Shown one piece after another: positions 1-5,148 of a DNA stretch of 5,148 nt. A program made the translations under genes and the position numbers. The first letter of the stretch is position 1; every line of letters begins with the position of its first letter. Under the pieces are notes generated by a model. It had not been told where the DNA came from. It did no database searches and worked only from the letters and a program-made list of their open reading frames with translations. This DNA comes from Candidatus Omnitrophota bacterium (GTDB lineage: Bacteria; Omnitrophota; Koll11; Gygaellales; Profunditerraquicolaceae): NCBI GenBank assembly GCA_026387515.1, contig JAPLLP010000342.1, positions 1 through 5,148 of the forward strand. Reading direction: 5' to 3'.

Positions 1-267
1 CACCACGACCGCGGTCAGCGCCAGGCCTATGACTATCGTAGTCATGACTATCGCCTGCGGTAAGGGATCAACCATATTGACTATTTGTTGGTCCTGGGAA
101 TAAATAGGCGCGCGGCCATGCATACGGTACCCTATCAGGATAAAAAACAGATTCACCGCGTATTCAATGATCCCTAGCCCGATAATGATCTTAATGATGT
201 TGCGCTTTCTTAAGACGCTATAGATACCGACACAGAATAATATAAAACACAGAAAATATAGGCTCAT
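1..267 (-). CDS. mnhC: Na+/H+ antiporter subunit MrpC/MnhC-like (MbhG/NuoK-like), N-terminal part (3' end outside window)
   Basis: Translating the minus strand from the ATG at 265-267 gives 89 residues with no stop before the left edge. The first helix is about 2-19, followed by R-K-R and a second helix with I-G-L-G-I-I-E-Y-A-V-N-L at 29-40. A polar loop then leads to V-D-P-L-P-Q-A-I-V-M-T at 66-76 and the start of the third helix. The D-P-L-P-Q-A-L-V-L-T-A-I-V-I signature is diagnostic of MrpC/MnhC and is also found in NuoK-like subunits of this type. The family length is about 110-120, so some 25-35 residues lie outside. The start overlaps the MrpB stop by four bases (ATGA), typical of coupled translation. 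Glu35 lies one helical turn from the position of the NuoK TM2 Glu. Confidence 0.9.
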   Translation of the reverse strand, partial: MSLYFLCFILFCVGIYSVLRKRNIIKIIIGLGIIEYAVNLFFILIGYRMHGRAPIYSQDQQIVNMVDPLPQAIVMTTIVIGLALTAVVV

Positions 268-671
268 CTTTTTAGCGAACCTTCCACGAATAATACCAGG
301 GCTAAAAACACAATAAATAACCCGGTGCCGACCATTAAGGCCGCCGCAATATCAATCAAGGGCATAAAAATTACGGGGTTGACCTTAAATCCTAGAGTCT
401 CTGAAGTAAACGCGCATAAGAAAATTAACGCGCCCAAGCTGCACAGGAATAGGCCTTTTGCCTGATCAAGCTTTGCCAACGCCACTTCCTTACCAAAGGC
501 AAGCATGAGATGGACGAAAGCCAGCGCGATGATTATCCCTCCGGCAAAACCCCCGCCCGGGCCAAGATGGCCCTTTAATACCACATAGAAGGCGTATATA
601 AGTATTAATCCCGCGGTCAGACGAGTCACGGTCTTAGTAATCAAGGACATTCCCGACTCTTTATTTATCAT
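264..671 (-). CDS. mnhB: Na+/H+ antiporter subunit MrpB/MnhB-like (MbhF-like)
   Basis: This 135-residue protein has about four membrane helices and the MnhB-family signature G-H-L-G-P-G-G-G-F-A-G-G at 34-45, at the end of the first helix. The remaining segments are hydrophobic at about 41-60, 73-90 and 104-130. MrpB/MbhF is a non-catalytic membrane subunit near the Na+ path in Mrp and Mbh complexes. The length is typical for the family (about 135-145). The chosen start overlaps the preceding gene by 11 bases; a second in-frame ATG at 648-650 would give a 128-residue protein starting MSLITKTVTR. The GHxxPGGGF motif falls at residue 34 with the first start and 27 with the second; characterised bacterial MnhB proteins place it near 30-32, so this does not settle the choice. 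The stop TGA shares bases with the ATG of the next gene (ATGA). Confidence 0.9.
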   Translation of the reverse strand: MINKESGMSLITKTVTRLTAGLILIYAFYVVLKGHLGPGGGFAGGIIIALAFVHLMLAFGKEVALAKLDQAKGLFLCSLGALIFLCAFTSETLGFKVNPVIFMPLIDIAAALMVGTGLFIVFLALVLFVEGSLKR

Positions 672-1182
672 CTAATCTTCCCGTTTTTCTGGTAATTGCC
701 AGCACTCCTATTATGGCGCAAAAAAGTACCGCCATTTCACCCAAGGCGTCGAGGTTCCTAAAATACGAGGTTATGGCGCTGGTCACGTTGGCAGATCCGC
801 TATTAACAAAGACTTCTGCCAGGTATTGCTTGGATACCCGCATCATCGGCTCCCCAAATATTGGCAATTCTTTTAAGGCAAAAAATGCAAAAATCAGGAA
901 AGTAACTAAAAAAACCATGGTTGAAACGGTATTAAAAAGCCAACGTCCATCCTTAACCAGAGGAAGGTCTTTGTTGATAGTCCCGCGTATAAGTATGATG
1001 ATGCATAAGATCTCAACCACCAGCTGCGCGATAGCCAGGTTAGGCGCCTTAAGTATCAGAAAGGCAAGAGACAGGCCTAACCCCGCGGCGCTTAAAGAAA
1101 TCAGGCTTGAGATAAGGTCCTTGGCCTCAACCGCCACCAACGCCGCAATAATCATGAACAGCAATATTATGTGTAGTTCCAT
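661..1182 (-). CDS. Fused MbhD-MbhE protein (MrpA/MnhA C-terminal domain; DUF4040)
   Basis: This 173-residue membrane protein matches the C-terminal part of MrpA, which in Pyrococcus is encoded by two genes, mbhD and mbhE. Residues about 1-70 are the MbhD/DUF4040 part: three helices with K-A-P-N-L-A-I-A-Q-L-V-V-E at 45-57, including the conserved Glu57. Residues about 83-173 are the MbhE part, with a helix, then E-L-P-x-F-G (105-110), a soluble loop with R-V-S-K-Q-Y-L, and L-G-E-M-A-V-L-F at 147-154 in the last helix. In Mrp/Mbh structures these helices form part of the Na+-translocation pathway next to the MrpA or MbhH antiporter subunit. The ATG is nine bases after the stop of the NuoL-like gene. 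The purine-rich leader AAAGAAAAAAG gives only a weak ribosome-binding site. The end overlaps the next gene by 11 bases. Confidence 0.87.
   Translation of the reverse strand: MELHIILLFMIIAALVAVEAKDLISSLISLSAAGLGLSLAFLILKAPNLAIAQLVVEILCIIILIRGTINKDLPLVKDGRWLFNTVSTMVFLVTFLIFAFFALKELPIFGEPMMRVSKQYLAEVFVNSGSANVTSAITSYFRNLDALGEMAVLFCAIIGVLAITRKTGRLDDK
677..682 (-). promoter_or_regulatory. Ribosome-binding site favouring the upstream start of the MrpB-like gene
   Basis: GGGAAG on the minus strand lies five bases before the ATG at 669-671. The alternative ATG at 648-650 has GGGA directly abutting it, too close to act as a site, and only a weak AGAG at 657-660. This modestly favours the 135-residue form. 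Confidence 0.45.
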
Positions 1183-1191
1183 CTTTTTTCT

Positions 1192-2838
1192 TTATCTGGC
1201 TAACACAAAGAATAACCCCATCATCCCTAGTAGCATCCAGACTAAATACGTCGGTAGTACACCGTTATGCAGGTATTGAAATACCCAAGACAGACGAAAA
1301 AGTTTCTTGCCCTGCTCATAGATATCAAAGAAACCCGCCTCCGCTTTCCTGTATATCCCCTTCAACACGCCGAAATTTTTGATCGAATTATAAAAATCCG
1401 TTCCGGTAACCCTGGTGTCTCTGAGATCAACCAGCTCTCCACCGATAAAAGCCGAATCCTTACGCATGACAAATTTATTCCGGCTCAAGTTAAAAGCCCA
1501 AAGCCCAAAGAATAACCCCGTCACAACCAGCAAGATAGAGACAACCGCCTGCCAAGTACCCAAAAATAATACCGACCCAACCACAGGATAGATAAAGATC
1601 TTAAGCGGTATCTGGTAGGCAAAAATACCGAATATGACGCAGACCGCCGCCAATATGCAACAAGGCAGCCACATTGTCCAGCTTACTTCACCCTTGATCT
1701 CTTCAGTGCCCGGCTTCTCCTGTTGACCCAGGAAAACAGCGTGCAGTAATTTAATAAAGCTCGCCAGGGTCAGCCCTGAACCGAACATAGCCGCTACTAA
1801 ACAGAATGCGCTGACTAAAATTTGAAATTTTGAGCCCGCGCTGGTGAACCCCGAAATCAACCCCTGGTAGATCATCCATTTTGAGACAAAACCATTAAAA
1901 GGCGGAACGCCTGAAATAGATAAACTGGCTACAATGCAGCAGAGGTAAGTGATAGGCATTGATTTTGCCAGCCCTCCCAGATTATCCAGCTCAGTAGTCT
2001 TCTTGCGATATTCGACATTTCCCGCCGCAAAAAAAAGGCAGGATTTATACGCTGCGTTGTTAAACATATGGAAGAGCCCGCCGGCTATACCAATAGGATT
2101 ACCGGTCCCGATACCCAAGACCATATATCCAACCTGGGAAACCGCGTGGTACCCTAAAAGGCGCTTGAGGTTATGTTGCACCATAGCCATCATCACAGCG
2201 GCAATGATAGTAAACGCGCCGATAAGCATAAGGAACATATTCATCGCCTGATTCATAACGAATATATCCAGAGAAACCCTAGCCAGTAAATAAATCCCCA
2301 ATAATTTATCTAACGAAGCTGGCAAGAACGCTACTGCCGGAAGGGGAGCGGCTTCTGCGCAATCAGGAATCCAGGTATGAAAAGGCATTAGCCCCGCCTT
2401 GGCAAAACATCCCGCAGCGATACAAAGATAGGCGATAACAGGCAAGATACCTGCCTGACCTGCCAAGGGTATTTTTATATTATCCATCCGGAATGTGCCG
2501 GTAAGATAATACAATATCCCCACCCCCAGCACCATAAGAACATCAGTGCCCCCAACCAGGCAAAAGGCCTTCTTCGCAGCCGGGGCCGCCTGCGGACCGC
2601 CCATAATGATCAAAAGATACAACAACAGGCCCAAGAACCCCCAACATGCCAATAACAATATAAAATTATTGGATAGCACCGCTAGACACGAGGCGATCGT
2701 AGTAATCAATATATAGGAATAATAAAGCGGGTTTTGCTTACGCCCCTTCATAAAACCAAGGGAATAGACAACCACCAAAGCGCAAAATACAAAAATCGCC
2801 AATAACACAAAACTGCTTAGGGGGTCTAATTTAAACAT
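1192..2838 (-). CDS. NuoL/MrpA-N-like antiporter (proton-translocating) subunit, N-terminally short
   Basis: This 548-residue membrane protein belongs to the Proton_antipo_M family and has about 14 predicted helices. It is expected to move H+ or take part in Na+/H+ exchange. Recognisable parts are: LDPLS at 4-8 (usually start of TM3); C-W-G at 65-67; G-T-D with D99, matching the TM6 Asp of NuoL; F-A-K-A-G-L-M-P-F-H-T-W-I-P at 145-158 with K147 (TM7); K178 (TM8); L-K-R-L-L-G-Y and S-Q-V-G-Y-M at 224-239; H-M-F-N-N-A-A-Y-K at 257-265; and S-G-V-P-P-F-N-G-F-V-S-K ending at K320 (TM12). A C-terminal region (about 466-548) with GGE, V-T-G-T-D-F-Y-N, an amphipathic stretch, L-H-N-G-V-L-P-T-Y and a last helix resembles NuoL/HyfB tails. 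Two features are unusual: TM1-2 are absent and the TM5 Glu is Gly67. The start is fixed by an in-frame TGA seven codons upstream. It lies between the hydrogenase core and the MbhDE gene. Confidence 0.88.
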   Translation of the reverse strand: MFKLDPLSSFVLLAIFVFCALVVVYSLGFMKGRKQNPLYYSYILITTIASCLAVLSNNFILLLACWGFLGLLLYLLIIMGGPQAAPAAKKAFCLVGGTDVLMVLGVGILYYLTGTFRMDNIKIPLAGQAGILPVIAYLCIAAGCFAKAGLMPFHTWIPDCAEAAPLPAVAFLPASLDKLLGIYLLARVSLDIFVMNQAMNMFLMLIGAFTIIAAVMMAMVQHNLKRLLGYHAVSQVGYMVLGIGTGNPIGIAGGLFHMFNNAAYKSCLFFAAGNVEYRKKTTELDNLGGLAKSMPITYLCCIVASLSISGVPPFNGFVSKWMIYQGLISGFTSAGSKFQILVSAFCLVAAMFGSGLTLASFIKLLHAVFLGQQEKPGTEEIKGEVSWTMWLPCCILAAVCVIFGIFAYQIPLKIFIYPVVGSVLFLGTWQAVVSILLVVTGLFFGLWAFNLSRNKFVMRKDSAFIGGELVDLRDTRVTGTDFYNSIKNFGVLKGIYRKAEAGFFDIYEQGKKLFRLSWVFQYLHNGVLPTYLVWMLLGMMGLFFVLAR

Positions 2839-4033
2839 GCTTATCCAATTCTTCTTTCAACCTTCGGGTCTTTTCTTGGGAGAGCTTAATCAGGTCCCAG
2901 CCATTCATCAGTTTTTTGTCCGTGCCTTTTTCCAAAACTACTACCCTTTCAGTACAGCAGTAACAAGGATCAACCGCTGCCAAGGTAATTGTGGCGTCAG
3001 AGATAGTCCCGCCGATGACCGAAACCTTGTTAGAGGCCACATTCATAAAGCTGGGGGCACGGATTTTATGCCTTACCGGGCGATTGGTGCCGTCGCTCTT
3101 TATATAGTGGATGCATTCTCCCCGCGGCGCCTCTACCCTGCCGATACCTTCTCCCGCAGGGATATCTTTGACATCGGCATCGATCGGGCCGTGAGGCATC
3201 TTTTCCAGGCATTGACGGATAATACTCACGGATTCATAAAGCTCAAGGATCCTCACTACGGTCTTGGAAAAAATATCCCCATCTTTTTCCACAATGACAT
3301 TCCAGTCTATCCTGTCGTACACGCCGTAAGGCTCATCCCTGCGCACATCGATATTCAATCCCGAGGCGCGGGCAGTAGGCCCCACCACGCACCAATCAAT
3401 AACCTGCTGTTTTGTTAAAACTCCGACGCTTTTGAGCCTGGCCTGGATCACCGGATCATCCATGACCGCGCCTTTAAACATATCCAGCGCCGGAACCAAT
3501 TCATCCATCGCCTTCTTTAGGACAGGCACATCCTCATCTTTAATATCCCGGCGCACCCCTCCTATTTTAAGCATGGCGTAATTATTGCGGTTACCCGTAA
3601 CCATCTCGAAACAATCCAGGACCGGTTCGCGGTATTTCCAGGCCCACATCCATACGGTGTTGTATCCGATAAAATGACTTGCCAACCCCAACCATAACAG
3701 GTGGCTGTGGATCCTCTGCAGCTCATCCACGACTGTTCGAATGTATAAGGCGCGTTCCGGGACTACATTTTTCTCCCCGCCTAAAATATCCTCCACTGCT
3801 AGCACATAGGCGTAAGGATGACTGGAAGAGCATATCCCGCAGATGCGCTCTACCAGAAAGGGCACCTGGTCAAAGTGTTTTGACTCGGCAAGCTTCTCGA
3901 TCCCGCGGTGGTTATAGCCGATAATAATATCTATATCAACCACCTTCTCGCCTTCTACGTGGAGCTGAAAGAACTCCGGCTCTTCTTGTAAAGGATGGTA
4001 CGGCCCTATTGGTACAATAACTTTATGGCTCAT
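2831..4033 (-). CDS. mbhL: Group 4 [NiFe] hydrogenase large subunit, NuoD/EchE/MbhL-like
   Basis: This is the catalytic subunit, expected to bind the NiFe(CN)2CO centre and catalyse 2H+ + 2e- = H2 at the cytoplasmic face. The N-terminal (L1) motif is complete: R-I-C-G-I-C-S-S-S-H at 63-72, with C65 and C68. The C-terminal (L2) motif is D-P-C-Y-C-C-T-E-R at 355-363, with C357 and C360 as ligands. Other family landmarks are G-Y-x-H-R-G-I-E-K at 39-47 and E-A-P-R-G-E at 301-306. Having all four ligands separates it from NuoD and from MBX/MBS large subunits, which lack L2 cysteines. The L2 motif ends in Arg, as in HycE, Ech and Mbh, rather than the His of groups 1-3. A 37-residue tail follows it and might be cleaved during maturation. 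C359 is an extra cysteine between the two ligands. The length of 400 is normal. The 3' end overlaps the next gene by 8 bases. Confidence 0.93.
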   Translation of the reverse strand: MSHKVIVPIGPYHPLQEEPEFFQLHVEGEKVVDIDIIIGYNHRGIEKLAESKHFDQVPFLVERICGICSSSHPYAYVLAVEDILGGEKNVVPERALYIRTVVDELQRIHSHLLWLGLASHFIGYNTVWMWAWKYREPVLDCFEMVTGNRNNYAMLKIGGVRRDIKDEDVPVLKKAMDELVPALDMFKGAVMDDPVIQARLKSVGVLTKQQVIDWCVVGPTARASGLNIDVRRDEPYGVYDRIDWNVIVEKDGDIFSKTVVRILELYESVSIIRQCLEKMPHGPIDADVKDIPAGEGIGRVEAPRGECIHYIKSDGTNRPVRHKIRAPSFMNVASNKVSVIGGTISDATITLAAVDPCYCCTERVVVLEKGTDKKLMNGWDLIKLSQEKTRRLKEELDKHV

Positions 4034-4457
4034 TTTTCTGCCTCAATGGATAGTCGCCTTCCGGCCAATCGTCGCTTAAAAGCAGGCGCTTTAAATTAGG
4101 ATGCCCTTTAAAATTTATACCTAACATCTCCCACATCTCCCGCTCGATCCATTCTGCCCCGGGGAAAATAGGGGTGATGGCGTCTATCTCGGGGTGTTTC
4201 TTATCCTCGATCAAGACCCGCACGGAGAAAATCTCTCCTCTTTTATCAAAACTAAAATGATACAGTATCTCAAGGCCCTGCGGGGTATCGATTCCAGAGG
4301 CGATGGAAAACCTGCAGCCCATTTCTTTAAATAAGACGCGCACCGTCTCAAAGATATCCTCTTTTTTTACCGAAAAATAGACCCTGCGGGGCGAAGTCTC
4401 CTGCCAATCAAGGATCTTCTGCCCCAACCTCTCTTTTATCCTATTCTTGATCTCCAT
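4023..4457 (-). CDS. mbhK: Hydrogenase subunit of the NuoC / complex I 30 kDa family (EchD/MbhK-like)
   Basis: This 144-residue soluble protein carries the complex I 30 kDa signature near its C-terminus: E-R-E-x-W-E-M-L-G-I at about 105-114, then F-K-G-H-P and L-K-R-L-L-L, ending with D-D-W-P-E-G-D-Y-P-L-R (about 129-139). In complex I and group 4 hydrogenases this subunit packs against the large and small subunits and has no cofactor of its own; no conserved cysteine motif is seen. The N-terminal 100 residues are a variable alpha/beta region. The ATG has a good AGGGA site and lies one base from the preceding stop. The 3' end overlaps the large-subunit start by 11 bases. It is a separate gene here, not fused to the large subunit as in HycE or HyfG. 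Confidence 0.88.
   Translation of the reverse strand: MEIKNRIKERLGQKILDWQETSPRRVYFSVKKEDIFETVRVLFKEMGCRFSIASGIDTPQGLEILYHFSFDKRGEIFSVRVLIEDKKHPEIDAITPIFPGAEWIEREMWEMLGINFKGHPNLKRLLLSDDWPEGDYPLRQKNEP
4041..4044 (-). promoter_or_regulatory. Ribosome-binding site of the large-subunit gene
   Basis: GAGG on the minus strand sits seven bases upstream of the ATG at 4031-4033, within the 3' end of the NuoC-like gene. Its spacing supports the start that overlaps the preceding gene by 11 bases. Confidence 0.55.
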
Positions 4458-4458
4458 T

Positions 4459-4887
4459 TTATCCCTTTATGCCTTTTACCTTCTTTACTAATTTCACGAT
4501 CCCGTCAATCATCGCCTCTGGTTTGGGAGGACAGCCAGGTATATATAGATCAACCGGCAAAATCTTATCCAGCGAATCGCAAACATTATAACTATACCTG
4601 AACATGTGCCGAGACAGGGCGCATTGGCCCACGGCAATCACCAGGCAAGGTTTTGGGGCCTGTTCATAGATTTTTTTCATCCGGGGCACGGACTTTCTGT
4701 TCATCGCCCCGGTTATAACTAGCGCGTCCGCATGACGCACCGAGCCGACTAATTGTATGCCGAAACGCTCCACGTCAAATCGCGGGGTAAAAAGGTCCAG
4801 AAACTCGATATCGCAGTTGTTGCAGGAACCTGCGCTCACGTGAAATACCCAAATGGATTTAGTTAAGGCTTTTAGTTTAAGGTCCAT
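4459..4887 (-). CDS. mbhJ: [NiFe] hydrogenase small subunit, NuoB/EchC/MbhJ-like
   Basis: At 142 residues this is a compact NADH-quinone oxidoreductase 20 kDa (NuoB-like) protein, as expected for group 4 hydrogenase small subunits. It should carry the proximal [4Fe-4S] cluster that passes electrons to the NiFe centre of the large subunit on the cytoplasmic side of the membrane. Four candidate ligands are visible: C22 and C25 in GSCNNCDIE, C89 in GQCALS, and C119 in the PGCPPKPE motif. There is no twin-arginine signal and no extra ferredoxin domain, both of which distinguish it from respiratory uptake hydrogenase small subunits. The ATG is one base after the stop of the NuoH-like gene. Its ribosome-binding site is weak, which suggests translational coupling. 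The symbol is by analogy with Pyrococcus mbhJ; echC or NuoB-like would be equally valid labels. Confidence 0.9.
   Translation of the reverse strand: MDLKLKALTKSIWVFHVSAGSCNNCDIEFLDLFTPRFDVERFGIQLVGSVRHADALVITGAMNRKSVPRMKKIYEQAPKPCLVIAVGQCALSRHMFRYSYNVCDSLDKILPVDLYIPGCPPKPEAMIDGIVKLVKKVKGIKG
4462..4468 (-). promoter_or_regulatory. Ribosome-binding site of the NuoC-like gene
   Basis: AAAGGGA on the minus strand lies four bases upstream of the ATG at 4455-4457, inside the last codons of the small-subunit gene. The TAA stop of that gene forms most of the spacer, so termination and re-initiation happen almost at the same point. This supports the ATG at 4457 as the start. Confidence 0.6.
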
Positions 4888-4888
4888 A

Positions 4889-5148
4889 TTATAAACCGAT
4901 CACAGCCAGGATCACCGCTAGAGTTGCCGGTATAGCCATATATATCCAGAAAAACCGCATTGCCTGGTCTATGCGCAGGCGCGGGTTGGTGTTCTTGACC
5001 AGGATAAAGACCGCCAGGATCATTAAAAATTTAAGCGCTAAAAAAACCGGGCTCAGGTCCTTGCCTAAAAACAATAGGATCAGAAAGACCGGCATCACGT
5101 AAAGCATGAGCGCCTTACTTAATTTAAATACGGCTAGAGGCACCCCGG
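4889..5148 (-). CDS. NuoH/EchB/MbhM-type membrane anchor subunit of group 4 hydrogenase, C-terminal part (5' end outside window)
   Basis: This is the C-terminal 85 residues of the respiratory-chain NAD dehydrogenase subunit 1 family, the membrane protein that docks the hydrophilic hydrogenase arm to the ion-pumping arm. The reading frame runs off the right edge. A GTG at 5141-5143 could be mistaken for a start, but it is preceded in frame by Gly, and the residues G-V-P-L-A-x-F-K-L-S-K-A match the internal family pattern (S/G-x-P-L-A-x-x-x-L-x-K-A). It is therefore internal valine. Three hydrophobic segments are visible, separated after the second by the conserved polar loop with NPRLRIDQAMRFFW, the counterpart of the PRxRxDQLMxxxW loop of NuoH. 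Full family members are about 280-330 residues, so roughly three quarters lies outside. The stop TAA is one base before the ATG of the small-subunit gene. Confidence 0.85.
   Translation of the reverse strand, partial: GVPLAVFKLSKALMLYVMPVFLILLFLGKDLSPVFLALKFLMILAVFILVKNTNPRLRIDQAMRFFWIYMAIPATLAVILAVIGL

Larger units (their letters stand above)
1..5148 (-). other. Interior of a group 4 [NiFe] hydrogenase / Mrp antiporter operon
   Basis: Eight consecutive genes share the minus strand with junctions of -11, -8, -11 and -4 bases (overlaps) or +1, +1 and +9 bases (gaps). No room is left for internal promoters or terminators in intergenic DNA. Both ends are cut inside genes, so the operon extends on both sides. 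The order is H-like, B-like, C-like, D-like (hydrogenase core), then NuoL-like, MbhDE, MrpB, MrpC (antiporter module). Co-transcription and translational coupling are inferred from this packing. A ferredoxin-like MbhN/NuoI subunit, an MrpD-like subunit and MrpE/F/G are not in the window and may lie outside it. Confidence 0.9.

Noticed and set aside
713..1279. Plus-strand open frame of 188 codons
   Set aside because: It is antisense to the MbhDE gene and the 3' end of the NuoL-like gene, its protein shows no family pattern, and the minus-strand reading matches known families throughout.
1949..2251. Plus-strand open frame of 100 codons opposite the NuoL-like gene
   Set aside because: It is a shadow of a conserved membrane-protein coding region, with no ribosome-binding site or family pattern noticed.
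1192..2838. NuoL-like gene as a pseudogene because of its short N-terminus
   Set aside because: The frame is intact for 548 codons, the TM7, TM8 and TM12 lysines and the C-terminal region are kept, and the gene sits in tight register with both neighbours.
2837..3418. Plus-strand open frame of 193 codons
   Set aside because: It lies wholly antisense to the large-subunit gene, whose motifs are complete; its protein has no recognisable domain.
2831..4887. Complex I (Nuo) or MBX/MBS sulfur reductase instead of hydrogenase
   Set aside because: The large subunit keeps both CxxC pairs (L1 and L2) required for NiFe binding, which NuoD and MBX/MBS large subunits do not.
5141..5143. GTG as a start giving an 84-residue small membrane protein
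   Set aside because: The frame is open to the window edge and the residues around this codon match the inside of NuoH-family proteins, so it is an internal valine of a gene cut by the edge.

Overview
The window is the interior of one operon, read entirely on the minus strand, encoding a membrane-bound group 4 [NiFe] hydrogenase joined to Mrp-type cation/proton antiporter subunits. In transcription order (right to left) it holds: the C-terminal end of a NuoH/EchB/MbhM-type membrane subunit (cut by the right edge); a NuoB-type small subunit; a NuoC-type 30 kDa subunit; a NuoD-type [NiFe] large subunit; a NuoL/MrpA-N-type ion-pumping subunit; a fused MbhD-MbhE (MrpA C-terminal) protein; an MrpB/MnhB/MbhF protein; and the start of an MrpC/MnhC/MbhG/NuoK-type protein (cut by the left edge). 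Genes overlap or lie within 9 bases of each other. No promoter, terminator, RNA gene, repeat or mobile element was recognised, and no stretch longer than about 10 bases is non-coding.

The right half (about 2831-5148) is the redox and anchoring module. The large subunit keeps all four cysteines that hold the NiFe centre (C65/C68 and C357/C360). The small subunit keeps four cysteines (C22, C25, C89, C119) suited to one [4Fe-4S] cluster. This argues for a real hydrogenase rather than an MBX/MBS-like sulfur reductase or complex I. The left half (1 to about 2838) is the ion-translocating module. Its order, NuoL-like / MbhDE / MrpB / MrpC, repeats the mrpA-mrpB-mrpC order with MrpA split into two genes. 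By analogy with Mbh of Pyrococcus, electrons would pass from reduced ferredoxin through the small subunit to the NiFe site, and H2 evolution would drive H+ or Na+ movement. The direction and the coupling ion cannot be read from sequence.

The main oddities are in the NuoL-like subunit. It begins directly at the LDPLS motif, so the usual first two membrane helices are missing, and an in-frame stop just upstream rules out a longer start. It also has Gly67 where the TM5 glutamate of antiporter-like subunits is expected. The source is probably an uncultured anaerobic bacterium with ferredoxin-based fermentative metabolism. A candidate phylum such as Omnitrophota would fit the style of the proteins, but this is a weak impression and not demonstrated.
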